Origin: Saccharicrinis sp963677345
GTDB taxonomy: Bacteria; Bacteroidota; Bacteroidia; Bacteroidales; Marinilabiliaceae
Reading direction: 5' to 3'
DNA: 64,000 bases
NCBI GenBank assembly: GCA_963677345.2
Contig: CAXXLC010000021.1
Coordinates: 62,001 to 126,000 of the forward strand
The position numbers and the translations under genes are program-made. Within the stretch, counting starts at the first letter, position 1; each line of letters opens with the position of its first letter. The notes below the pieces were generated by a model. That model was not told the origin of the DNA. It made no database searches and saw only the letters and a program-made list of their open reading frames with translations. Shown here in pieces: positions 1 to 8,216 of the stretch.

Positions 1-595
1 AATTACTACAAGCCCCCTCTAACTCCCCCGATTGGGGGAGAACTGATTTACAGCTCCGGTATTTTCTTTTGCTAACAGAGTTAAAAAGATGCCAACTGAA
101 GACTGCAGTAAACAAGTGAATACAGGGTAAATGAAAAGGTACGAGTTACAAACTCGCACCAGCATCTGCAAGCTGAAACACTGTGCCCTACGCCCGACTC
201 TCTACGCTCTACGCTCTACGCTCTACGACCTATGACATAAGACCTACGACCTAATAACCTATTGACCTAATAACCTATTGACCTAATAACAGTACCCCCC
301 GTAAGGACATATACAGCAGCAAACCAAAACTTTCAACTTTCAACTGTATACCAACATTTTTGAGCTGTCCTTTCAGGACGCATCTTATTTCTGTAAATCA
401 AAAACCCAACGCGTCACTTCGTTTTGCATTGGGCTGAAATGAGTTGTCCTTTCAGGACGTGTATTTACCCTGAAAATACTTTATTGCCAGCAGGCAACTC
501 TCTTCAGTCCACAGTCTTCACTTAACATCATTGCAAACCTGCGCCAACCTATAGCAGCAAACCGAAACTTTCAACTTTCAACTTTCGACTATTGA
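1..595. repeat. Composite intergenic repeat block, inverted relative to 59.2-61.5 kb
   Basis: No gene is seen. Bases 1-175 are the near-exact reverse complement of 60847-61045, including the hairpin CTCCCCCGATTGGGGGAG. Bases 345-570 are the reverse complement of about 60137-60362, with GTCCTTTCAGGAC palindromes and the CCCAACGCG/TGCATTGGG hairpin. Bases 196-300 are short-word tandem arrays: TCTACGC repeated four times at period 7, then an 8-bp alternation of CCTAATAA and CCTATTGA. The block ends in AGTTGAA-type heptamers that run into the stop codon of the next gene. Confidence 0.85.
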
Positions 596-982
596 CTACT
601 GACTCTCAAACGGCGTTCCTCTTTTGCAGAACTGAATGGCAACGCCCCAAGGATCTTTCATCATAATTAACTGACCACCATCAGGTAGGTTCACTTCTTC
701 AACAAAACTTGCCCCGGCAGCTTCTAACTTAACTCTGTCGGCGTTAGGATTTTCGGAAACAAAGGCAAGATGAACGGTTAGCGGGTGCGTGTTTTTAAAA
801 TCAAGAACAGCGCCTGCCGGGTTATTATAAATCTCAACCATTCCCCCATTACCATCAGCAATAAAATGAGTAAAGGGAGCTTTATCCATAGCCATTACAA
901 TTTTAAATCCTAAATTTTCAACATACCATTGAGCCATTTTTACAGGTTCGGGTACATTTAATGCAAAATGTTCAATTTTCAT
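596..982 (-). CDS. VOC-family (glyoxalase/bleomycin-resistance fold) protein
   Basis: A 128-residue single-module VOC protein. It opens with the typical MKIEHFALNVPEP strand (His5 as a likely metal ligand), then the WYVENLGF helix, a GGMVEIYNNP strand near residue 50 and a closing DPWGVAIQF strand. VOC proteins are small cytosolic metal-dependent lyases, dioxygenases or binding proteins; the substrate cannot be read here. It is the last gene on the same strand as the drug-export operon, about 75 bp after the permease, so it could be cotranscribed. Its final codons (ESQ and TAG) lie inside the heptamer repeat AGTCAGTAGTCAATAGTC, so the stop codon appears to be supplied by repeat DNA. Confidence 0.85.
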   Translation of the reverse strand: MKIEHFALNVPEPVKMAQWYVENLGFKIVMAMDKAPFTHFIADGNGGMVEIYNNPAGAVLDFKNTHPLTVHLAFVSENPNADRVKLEAAGASFVEEVNLPDGGQLIMMKDPWGVAIQFCKRGTPFESQ

Positions 983-1055
983 TATTCCTTATTATTTTGT
1001 TTCAAAGTCGAACAAAAATAAGCATAATATGCCGGAACAGCTTATATAAACAGCC

Positions 1056-2165
1056 TTAAGTTGTCTTACGATAACTAAATATTGCCAATGAAACCGCTAC
1101 TAATGCATAAATAAGCATAGCTCTGAACTCGGGCCACAAGTCGGCAAAACCAGCACCTTTTAACACTACACTTCTGATAACTATCATAAAATAATACAAG
1201 GGATTAACTGCATCAATCATCAAAGCCCAGGAGGGCATATTTTCAACCGCTGTAAAAACCCCGCTCATCAGAATAAAAATAATCATAAAGAAAAAGGCAA
1301 GAAACATCACCTGTTGCTGGGTTTCACTCCTGCTTGATAAAACAAGTCCCAACCCCAATACCACCAGCAGGTACAATGTTGCAAAAACATAAAGCACCAA
1401 TGGGTTTCCATTAAAAGGAACTCCGTACAAAACTCTGCCAATAATCAAACCAACAGTTAGTTCAACCAAACCAATAATCATAAAAGGCAACAACTTACCA
1501 ATAATAAACTGATACTTTTTTACCGGGGTAACGTTCATTTGCTCCGCTGTTCCAATTTCTTTTTCGCGAACAAGGTTTATGGCTGATAAGAACAAGCCGA
1601 TAATAGTAACCAGAATAACCAGGATACCCGGAAGCATATAATATTTATAATTCAACTCGGGATTAAACCAATAGTTATCATGGGTTTTCACGTGTTTCTG
1701 CTCCGCTAATACAGAAGGATCCGTTTGCCACTCCAGGGCTAGTTTTTGAATAATGCCCGATAAATAACTATACGACAGCTGAGCTCTTTGCACATCAATA
1801 GCATCTGTAATTATTTGCAAGGGGGCAGCATCAGGCGTATGCATTTTTTTTGCAAAGGTATTGGGAATATACACCACTACATCTGTTTTGTTTCGCCTCA
1901 TCAAATCCAGTCCTTTCTCTTTACTCTGTTGTAAATCTCCAACCTCAAAAAACAATGAAGCTTCCAGATCCTGAATTAACCTTTGCGATTGTACCGAAAG
2001 ATCCTGATCTACCACCGTTACACGAATATTCTTCATATCCACGGTAGCTGCATTAACCAATATAATCAGCTGCACTACAGGTAATGCAAATATGATTGGC
2101 AACATGGTTTTGTTACGAAAAATTTGCAAAAACTCTTTTTGTAATAAGTATAATATAATTCGCAT
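1056..2165 (-). CDS. ABC-2 type export permease (YbhR-like)
   Basis: A 369-residue permease of the ABC-2 / DrrB-YhhJ family. One membrane segment lies at about residues 20-40, followed by a roughly 130-residue extracytoplasmic domain and five more hydrophobic segments between about 175 and 365. The INLVREKEIGTAEQMNVTPV stretch is the cytosolic coupling helix typical of this family. It starts 12 bp after the stop of the paralogous permease gene (2178-3287), and the two are probably the two membrane halves of one exporter. By analogy with YbhFSR it would expel cationic drugs or other small hydrophobic molecules together with the upstream HlyD-like and TolC-like proteins; the substrate is inferred only from family. 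Confidence 0.9.
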   Translation of the reverse strand: MRIILYLLQKEFLQIFRNKTMLPIIFALPVVQLIILVNAATVDMKNIRVTVVDQDLSVQSQRLIQDLEASLFFEVGDLQQSKEKGLDLMRRNKTDVVVYIPNTFAKKMHTPDAAPLQIITDAIDVQRAQLSYSYLSGIIQKLALEWQTDPSVLAEQKHVKTHDNYWFNPELNYKYYMLPGILVILVTIIGLFLSAINLVREKEIGTAEQMNVTPVKKYQFIIGKLLPFMIIGLVELTVGLIIGRVLYGVPFNGNPLVLYVFATLYLLVVLGLGLVLSSRSETQQQVMFLAFFFMIIFILMSGVFTAVENMPSWALMIDAVNPLYYFMIVIRSVVLKGAGFADLWPEFRAMLIYALVAVSLAIFSYRKTT

Positions 2166-2177
2166 AACAATGACAAT

Positions 2178-3287
2178 CTATTCAATTCTAACCTTAAATT
2201 TTTTAATACTCAAGCCCACAAACAGGAATATAAATGTCAGCAATATGAGTGTTTCTTTCCACACATAAGCCATTCCTGCACCTTTAAGCATAATTTTTTT
2301 AACGATGACGATAAACCATCTCGGAGGAATGATATTACTAATTATTCGCAGGGGCAAAGGCATATTTTCAATAGGAAATATAAAACCGCTTAGTAAGATG
2401 GTGGGCAGCATCAAGGCAAACATACTCATAAACATGGCCACCATTTGGTTTTTGGCCACCGTTGAAATAAATATACCCAACGACAAAGCCAAAATAGTAA
2501 ATAACGTAGCCTCGAACAGCAGTAAAAACACACTTCCTTTAATGGGTACGTGAAAAACCCAATAACCCATGGCTAATATAGATATCGTATTTACCATAGC
2601 CATAAAAATATATGGTGTAACTTTACCCAGAATAATCTGAAAAGGCTTAAGCGGAGAAATCAACAATACTTCCATTGAACCAAATTCTTTTTCTTTAGTG
2701 ATAGATATAGAGGTCATCATTGCCGAAACCAGCATCAGAATCATAGCCATGATACCCGGAACTGACATATAAACACCATCGAGGTTTTCGTTATAAAACA
2801 TCCTGACCTCGGTATTTATAAATGATGATGTATTTGTGGCTGACAGATTATGACTATTCTGAAAATCATGCAAAATAACAGAAGCATAATTACTTAATAT
2901 CCTGGCCGTATTGGCATCTGAAGCATCTGTTATCAACTGTACGTTAGCTTCTTTATCGCTATAAAAACGCCTGGCAAAACCCGGTTCAAAAACAACCGCC
3001 ATTTTAACCCGGTCTCTGTTAAACGCTGTTTCTAATTCGTGCTCGGAGTTTAAATATTTATCCAAACGAAAATACCCCGATGACAACAACTTTTGAGTTG
3101 CCTCACGGGTTAATTCATCTTTGGATTTATCTAAAATAGCAATAGACGCATTCTTAATTTCAGATGATATCACGTACCCGAAAATCAATATCTGAACCAT
3201 TGGCATGGCAAATAAAATGAGCATTGTTCGTGAATCCCTGAAAATATGTAGAAACTCTTTTTTTACAAAAGCTTTAAATCGTTTCAT
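2178..3287 (-). CDS. ABC-2 type export permease (YbhS-like)
   Basis: A 369-residue paralogue of the neighbouring permease with the same plan: membrane segment at about 22-40, a large extracytoplasmic loop, then a cluster of five segments from about 175 onward. The coupling region reads TKEKEFGSMEVLLISPLKP, the hallmark of the ABC-2 family (EKExGTxExLLxxP). It follows the ATPase genes on the same strand after about 60 bp. It probably pairs with the next permease as a heterodimer driven by the two separate ATPases. Equal lengths of the two permeases suggest an old duplication. Confidence 0.9.
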   Translation of the reverse strand: MKRFKAFVKKEFLHIFRDSRTMLILFAMPMVQILIFGYVISSEIKNASIAILDKSKDELTREATQKLLSSGYFRLDKYLNSEHELETAFNRDRVKMAVVFEPGFARRFYSDKEANVQLITDASDANTARILSNYASVILHDFQNSHNLSATNTSSFINTEVRMFYNENLDGVYMSVPGIMAMILMLVSAMMTSISITKEKEFGSMEVLLISPLKPFQIILGKVTPYIFMAMVNTISILAMGYWVFHVPIKGSVFLLLFEATLFTILALSLGIFISTVAKNQMVAMFMSMFALMLPTILLSGFIFPIENMPLPLRIISNIIPPRWFIVIVKKIMLKGAGMAYVWKETLILLTFIFLFVGLSIKKFKVRIE

Positions 3288-3348
3288 CTTATTTTAGTAT
3301 AAAGTATAAAGACATAAGTAGTAAGACTTATTTACATTACGTTTAGTT

Positions 3349-4104
3349 TTAACTACCCACTGCCGGTCGTGCCAGCTTAATAAACACCTCATTCATATTC
3401 TCTGCCTTAAATTGTTTTTTCAGATTTGCCGGTGTATCCAAGGCATCAATTCTTCCATCAACCATAATCGAAACACGGTTACAATACTCTGCCTCATCCA
3501 TATAATGTGTTGTTACAAAAATGGTAATTCCCTCAGAAGAGGCCTGGTAAATCATTTCCCAGAACTGGCGACGGGTAATAGGGTCAACACCACTGGTTGG
3601 TTCATCTAAAAACACGATAGCCGGTTTGTGCATAATAGCCACGCTAAAAGCCAGTTTTTGTTTCCAGCCCAGGGATAAATCATGAACCATACGATTTCTT
3701 TCCTCCCATATTCCAAGCTCTTCCAATAACTCCTGCCCGCGTTCTTTAAATTGCTTTTTGCTCATTCCGTAAACCGCACTAAAAAATCGCATATTCTCCC
3801 AAATGGTCAGGTCTTCAAACAATGAAAACTTCTGACTCATATAGCCAATGCTTTTTTTAATAGATTCGGGATGCGTATTTACATTAAAACCGGCTACCCA
3901 AACATCACCCGAAGTAGGTTTTGACAATCCGCTAAGAATTCGCATTGCAGTAGTTTTACCGGCACCATTAGCACCCAGGAAACCAAATATTTCTCCATGA
4001 TCCACATGAAAACAAAGCGATTTATTGGCTTCAAAAGACCCAAACTTTTTAACCAGCCTATCCACTTTAATGATAGGTTCTTTCATCTCTGTGTTACTAT
4101 TCAT
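3349..4104 (-). CDS. ABC transporter ATPase, with degenerate signature motif
   Basis: A 251-residue nucleotide-binding subunit. Walker A is GANGAGKTT (residues 44-52), Walker B is AIVFLDEPTSGVDP (about 162-175) and the H-loop is intact (FVTTHYMDEAE). The signature is LSLGWKQ instead of LSGGxKQ. It starts within the end of the other ATPase gene (8-bp overlap), so translation is likely coupled. In E. coli YbhF, two such ATPase domains are fused in one chain; here they are separate genes. With the partner's intact LSGGMKQ this subunit would form the competent ATP site of an asymmetric pair. Confidence 0.93.
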   Translation of the reverse strand: MNSNTEMKEPIIKVDRLVKKFGSFEANKSLCFHVDHGEIFGFLGANGAGKTTAMRILSGLSKPTSGDVWVAGFNVNTHPESIKKSIGYMSQKFSLFEDLTIWENMRFFSAVYGMSKKQFKERGQELLEELGIWEERNRMVHDLSLGWKQKLAFSVAIMHKPAIVFLDEPTSGVDPITRRQFWEMIYQASSEGITIFVTTHYMDEAEYCNRVSIMVDGRIDALDTPANLKKQFKAENMNEVFIKLARPAVGS

Positions 4105-5017
4105 GACCTGCCTCGTTAAATTGGGTTAACTCGATAAAACAATCCTCTATGTCGGGCTCCATATCCTTCACATCTATCTGCAAATGCCTCTTATTATGCA
4201 AAAAGGCAATCAGATCATCCTGGTTTGAATGGCTCTCATTGCCAATCCAGTGAAGATATTCACCAAAAGGATATACATTATGCGTATAGGGATAAGTTCT
4301 GAGATCCAACAAAGCCTGGTAAATATTGTGAGTTTTAACTCCCTTTATCACATATTTAAACTGACTCACAATATTTCCGGGAGTGTCGCAAGCCAGTACC
4401 TGTCCTCCCTGCATTAATGCGACACGATCGCACAAATTGGCCTCATCCATATAAGGTGTTGAAACAATAATAGTAATTCCTTTCGACTTTAAAGACTTCA
4501 GCATCTCCCAAAACTCTGCTCTCGACACGGCATCAACCCCGGTTGTAGGTTCATCCAGTACCAAAAGCCTGGGTTTATGAATTAAAGCACACGACAAGGC
4601 CAGCTTTTGTTTCATCCCACCACTTAATTTACCGGCTCTACGATTTTTAAAAGGTTCTATCTGTTGATAAATATCCTTAACCAGGTGATAATTCTCTTTA
4701 ACAGTTGTTCCAAAAACTGTAGCAAAAAACTCAAGGTTTTCTTCAATCGTTAAATCGGTGTATAAAGAAAATTTACCTGGCATATACCCAATAATATAAC
4801 GAACCTTTTTATAATCATTAACCGGATCCAACCCCCACATCCTGATACTTCCCTCATCGGGAATCATTAAAGAGTTCAACATACGAAGCAAAGTAGATTT
4901 GCCTGCACCATCGGGTCCTAACAAACCAAACAACTCACCTTCCCCCACCCGAACAGACACATTTTTAACAGCCTGCACATCCTCAAAGGACTTTGATATG
5001 TTTTCTATACTTATCAT
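4097..5017 (-). CDS. ABC transporter ATPase, with altered H-loop
   Basis: A 306-residue ATPase with Walker A GPDGAGKST (34-42), canonical signature LSGGMKQKLAL, Walker B LLVLDEPTTGVDA, and a switch region reading IVSTPYMDEA, where the usual H-loop histidine is a proline. About 70 extra C-terminal residues contain no recognised domain. It lies 2 bp downstream of the hlyD-like gene and overlaps the next ATPase gene by 8 bp. This is the equivalent of the N-terminal half of YbhF. The complementary defects of the two ATPases (H-loop here, signature there) point to one catalytic and one non-catalytic site. Confidence 0.93.
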   Translation of the reverse strand: MISIENISKSFEDVQAVKNVSVRVGEGELFGLLGPDGAGKSTLLRMLNSLMIPDEGSIRMWGLDPVNDYKKVRYIIGYMPGKFSLYTDLTIEENLEFFATVFGTTVKENYHLVKDIYQQIEPFKNRRAGKLSGGMKQKLALSCALIHKPRLLVLDEPTTGVDAVSRAEFWEMLKSLKSKGITIIVSTPYMDEANLCDRVALMQGGQVLACDTPGNIVSQFKYVIKGVKTHNIYQALLDLRTYPYTHNVYPFGEYLHWIGNESHSNQDDLIAFLHNKRHLQIDVKDMEPDIEDCFIELTQFNEAGHE

Positions 5018-5019
5018 AG

Positions 5020-5937
5020 TTAAAACTTCACTTCTCCTGGCATTCCTATTTTTAACCTGCCATCATTTTCAACCAATATTTTCACGGCATAAACCAGGTC
5101 TACTCTTTCTTCCTTTGTTTGAATAATTTTTGGAGTAAACTCAGCAGAAGACGAAATCCAAGATACAGTACCTTTAAGCGATTGATTATGATCTTTATCT
5201 TTATCAAAAACAACACTTACCTGTTGACCCAATTTAACAGAGGGCAATTGATTTCCGGAAACATAAGCTCTAAGAAACAATGTACTCAGGTTAGCCATTT
5301 TAATAATTGGCTTGCCCGATGTTACAAGCTCCCCTTTCTCTGCAATTTTTTGCAATACAACGCCATCAAAAGGTGCTTTTACATAGCAACGTGAAATCTG
5401 GTCTTCAATTTCGGCCAATTGAGCATTGATTACATTTATTTCAGAATACACGCTTTGTAAACTAACATCCTGACCCTTTATCTGTCGTGTTAAAACATCT
5501 GATTGCCCGCTTACATCGTCAATTTGCTTTTGTGTTGCAGCTTTATCATTAAACATCTTTTTAATGCGATCAAAATCCTGGTCTACAATTTTTTTCTGAG
5601 CCACTAAAACCTCTTTTGCCACCTTAACCTGCTCTGCTTTTATTTGAGCAACAGATTTTTGAGCTAGTAATTGGTTTCGTTTTAAATGATAAGGAACGGT
5701 ATCTACCAAACAGATCAACTGTCCCTCATTAAGCTTCTCTCCTTCTTCAGTATCTATCTGAAGGATTTTGCCGGCAGTTTCTGCACTTATAAATACTTCT
5801 GTTGCCTCAAAGTTTCCATAAGCATCAGAATCTTTACTATTAAAACTACAGCTGATTATTGTAAAACTAAATATCAGCGATAAAACAACACTTCGGTACA
5901 TATCTTTATTATTTACTTGATTATTTATTTTAGACAT
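5020..5937 (-). CDS. HlyD/YbhG-like membrane fusion lipoprotein
   Basis: A 305-residue periplasmic adaptor. The N-terminus is a hydrophobic signal ending in FTIISC, a lipobox, so the mature protein probably starts at Cys30 as an inner-membrane lipoprotein. The split biotinyl-lipoyl domain follows (FISAETAGKILQIDTEEGE), then a long alpha-helical hairpin (about 85-185, with QKQIDDVSGQSDVLTRQ-type heptads) that would contact the TolC-like channel, then the second lipoyl half (CYVKAPFDGVVLQKIAEKGE) and a beta-barrel domain. It sits between the heptamer array and the ATPase genes. Its role is to link the ABC-2 permeases to the outer-membrane channel. Confidence 0.9.
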   Translation of the reverse strand: MSKINNQVNNKDMYRSVVLSLIFSFTIISCSFNSKDSDAYGNFEATEVFISAETAGKILQIDTEEGEKLNEGQLICLVDTVPYHLKRNQLLAQKSVAQIKAEQVKVAKEVLVAQKKIVDQDFDRIKKMFNDKAATQKQIDDVSGQSDVLTRQIKGQDVSLQSVYSEINVINAQLAEIEDQISRCYVKAPFDGVVLQKIAEKGELVTSGKPIIKMANLSTLFLRAYVSGNQLPSVKLGQQVSVVFDKDKDHNQSLKGTVSWISSSAEFTPKIIQTKEERVDLVYAVKILVENDGRLKIGMPGEVKF

Positions 5938-6168
5938 AAGTCATAGGGCATAGGGCATAGAGCATAGAGCATAGAGCATAGAGCATAAGCCATAAGTCAT
6001 AAGCCATAAGTCATAAGTCATAAGCCATAAGCCATAAGTCATAAGCCATAAGTCATAAGCCATAAGCCATAAGTCATAAGTCATAAGCCATAAGTCATAA
6101 GACATGAGACATAAGTCATAGGTCATAGAGCATAGAGCATAGAGCATAGGGCATAGGGCATAAGACTT
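5938..6168 (-). repeat. 7-bp tandem word array between tolC-like and hlyD-like genes
   Basis: About 32 imperfect heptamers of the form CATAAGY, CATAGAG or CATAGGG on the plus strand (TATGACTT/TATGGCTT on the transcribed minus strand). The array fills nearly the whole gap between the stop of the tolC-like gene and the start of the hlyD-like gene. Because 7 is not a multiple of 3, all frames give the same 7-residue peptide period, and one minus-strand frame (5941-6147) is open; I regard that as a by-product and not as a gene. Confidence 0.9.
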
Positions 6169-6174
6169 CCACCC

Positions 6175-7458
6175 CTACTCATCAGCTCCTTTAAGATCAA
6201 CAAGTTCTATTTGTGATTTTATTAACTCCAATTGATGTATTTGTTTTGATAAAACTGCCATACTCTCCATATTTAAATCGTTTAAATAATCAGAAGCAGT
6301 AATAGTTCCGTTTTTTAAACGGCTAGTGGAAGCAAAAGTAATTTTTTTGCGCAGCCTGATGATTTCATCATCTTTCTCCATTACTTTTTGCATTTGAGCA
6401 ATACTACTGTTCACATTTTCAGCAGCCATCTTAATGTTTAAATCGAATACATTCTGCTGTACATCTATACGATTGCTTTGAATTTTCAAATACTGTTTAT
6501 TATTATCAGATTGTTTCCAATCCCATATATTCCATTTCAACCTGATACCAATCATATAAAAAGGAACAAACTCGTCTTTAAGCATATTAAAGCCCGGGTT
6601 TCCATATCCTACCTGTCCATAACCGGCAATATAAGGCAATCGTTCCTTTGCACTTAATTCTTGAGAAATACTGAGCTGTTTTCTTTGGTCATCAAAATAT
6701 TTGTATTCGGGACGAATAAATATTTGATTTGCATTCAGGCCTAAAGGCATCACAAATTTGTCATCCAATGTAAAACTTTGGTTTGTCAGTGTTTCTAATA
6801 TTTTTATGGCTGCCATCTTACCTTCTTGCAATTTAACTTTATCCTGCTCTATGGTTAAAGCTTCAACCAAAAGATGATCTGCCTGAGAGGTCAGAGCCAT
6901 TCCGTTGTCAATGGCACTATTTAATTCTTCAAGCCGCTTATTTATAATATCCACTCTATAGTTTAATAAATCAACCTGCTCATTAATAGATAGAATTAAA
7001 AAGTAAGTATCAATAACCTTTGCCCTGATCTTGTATAACTCTACTTCAAGGTTACTTTTTTGAGTTTCTGAGCCCATCAATTCGGCCTCTTTAGCTACTT
7101 TGGTTCTTCCTGCATCAAATATCACCTGCTGAAAATCAACCGAAGCTTTATATTGATCCTTTGGTGCTGTTGGAACTTCAAAAGGCAAAGCGGAGGATTC
7201 AATATGCGGAACATCATTCTGATAGGTTGCCTGGGCATTTAAATCCAGTGTAGGATAATAATTGGCATTGAGACTTTTTAATCTTAACTCCAATTGATCT
7301 TCAATAAATTTAAAATTACCTTGCAAGGGATAATTCACCCTGGCATTTTCAAGACACCCATTTAAAGTTACTGTAGTTTGTGCTTGTACTCCATCATAAA
7401 AAAACAGGAGAAATACAATTACGAAAGAATAATATTTATTCATTACCATTTTAGTCAA
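6175..7458 (-). CDS. TolC-family outer-membrane efflux protein
   Basis: A 427-residue outer-membrane factor. A signal peptide ending near YDGVQAQ is followed by two repeated halves rich in long helices (VTLNGCLENARVNYPLQG at the first OEP repeat; coiled-coil segments around 150-210 and 330-400). The WNIWDWKQSDNNK stretch is typical of Bacteroidetes TolC proteins. Annotated from the first ATG, which overlaps the tetR stop by 8 bp; the inner MNKYYSF start is also possible. It supplies the outer-membrane exit for the HlyD/ABC-2 exporter encoded downstream. Confidence 0.9.
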   Translation of the reverse strand: MTKMVMNKYYSFVIVFLLFFYDGVQAQTTVTLNGCLENARVNYPLQGNFKFIEDQLELRLKSLNANYYPTLDLNAQATYQNDVPHIESSALPFEVPTAPKDQYKASVDFQQVIFDAGRTKVAKEAELMGSETQKSNLEVELYKIRAKVIDTYFLILSINEQVDLLNYRVDIINKRLEELNSAIDNGMALTSQADHLLVEALTIEQDKVKLQEGKMAAIKILETLTNQSFTLDDKFVMPLGLNANQIFIRPEYKYFDDQRKQLSISQELSAKERLPYIAGYGQVGYGNPGFNMLKDEFVPFYMIGIRLKWNIWDWKQSDNNKQYLKIQSNRIDVQQNVFDLNIKMAAENVNSSIAQMQKVMEKDDEIIRLRKKITFASTSRLKNGTITASDYLNDLNMESMAVLSKQIHQLELIKSQIELVDLKGADE

Positions 7459-8056
7459 TAATTAATGGTTTTAAAAATTCAAAAATTGTACGCTTTCTTT
7501 CCTTTAAGAATAAATCAACAGCCTCTTTGTCTCCTTTAAAAATCATTCTCTCAATTAAAGGTCGGCCTGCAAAGGGAAAAATAGAAAGTGAGATAAGATT
7601 AACCAACAATTCCCTTGGATTCATTTTCTTTAACAAGCCCTGATCCATTTTACCCTGCAGGTAGTCAATAATAATATGAGGCTGAACACCACCTTCTTTA
7701 ATTAAATGTTCTATTCGCTCAGGGTTACTATTGACCTCCGACAAAATAAAAATAGGCAGATAGGGTTTATTCATAAATAAATCCACATAACTACTTATTG
7801 CTTGTTTAAAAAAATCCTCCACGCTTCCAGGCTCTAAAATAGATTTAGTTATTTCGGGCCAAAACTCCTTGAATGCCTCCTTAAACACACGTTCAAACAA
7901 CTTATCTTTTGAACGAAAATAATAATGCAACATGGCCTTATTAATATTTGCCTTGTCTGCTATTTCCTGCATTCGGGCTCCTGCCAAACCCTTCTCGCTA
8001 AAAACACTGCGGGCCGCATCTAAAATAATTTTCTCTGTATCTGATTTCAATTCCAT
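7451..8056 (-). CDS. TetR/AcrR-family repressor of the export operon
   Basis: A 201-residue regulator. The N-terminal helix-turn-helix (residues about 8-55) contains GARMQEIADKANINKAMLHYYFRSKDKLF, here split as GARMQEIADKAN and INKAMLHYYFRSKDKLF, a textbook TetR recognition unit. The C-terminal two thirds is helical and would bind an inducer. It is the first gene of the minus-strand operon and overlaps the tolC-like gene. Two TTAACCA/TGGTTAA dyads sit in its promoter, so autoregulation of the whole export operon is likely. Confidence 0.92.
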   Translation of the reverse strand: MELKSDTEKIILDAARSVFSEKGLAGARMQEIADKANINKAMLHYYFRSKDKLFERVFKEAFKEFWPEITKSILEPGSVEDFFKQAISSYVDLFMNKPYLPIFILSEVNSNPERIEHLIKEGGVQPHIIIDYLQGKMDQGLLKKMNPRELLVNLISLSIFPFAGRPLIERMIFKGDKEAVDLFLKERKRTIFEFLKPLIID

Positions 8057-8071
8057 GACTAACTATTTTAT

Positions 8072-8132
8072 TTAACCATTTGGTTAATGCTCGACAAATA
8101 TATTTCAACCAAATGAATTAACCAAATGGTTA
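8072..8132 (-). promoter_or_regulatory. Promoter with paired TetR operator dyads
   Basis: TTAACCA-TT-TGGTTAA lies at 8072-8087 and TTAACCA-AA-TGGTTA at 8118-8132, with a related half-site at 8106-8113. On the minus strand a TATATTTG box (8095-8102) and a TTTG box (8123-8126) are separated by 20 bp, matching the Bacteroidetes -7/-33 pattern. One dyad overlaps the -33 box and the other lies just downstream of the start region, a standard arrangement for repression by the adjacent TetR protein. Confidence 0.75.
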
Positions 8133-8216
8133 GCAATATTTATTTACAGTAAATCATAACTAAAAAGTCATCCTCCCGTATAGAAAAATCAGGTATTATT
8201 GTTTGGATGGGTTTTA

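Noticed and set aside
5941..6147. 68-residue minus-strand ORF of YDLWLMT-type repeats
   Set aside because: Pure translation of the 7-bp array; any heptamer array without a stop gives such a periodic peptide.
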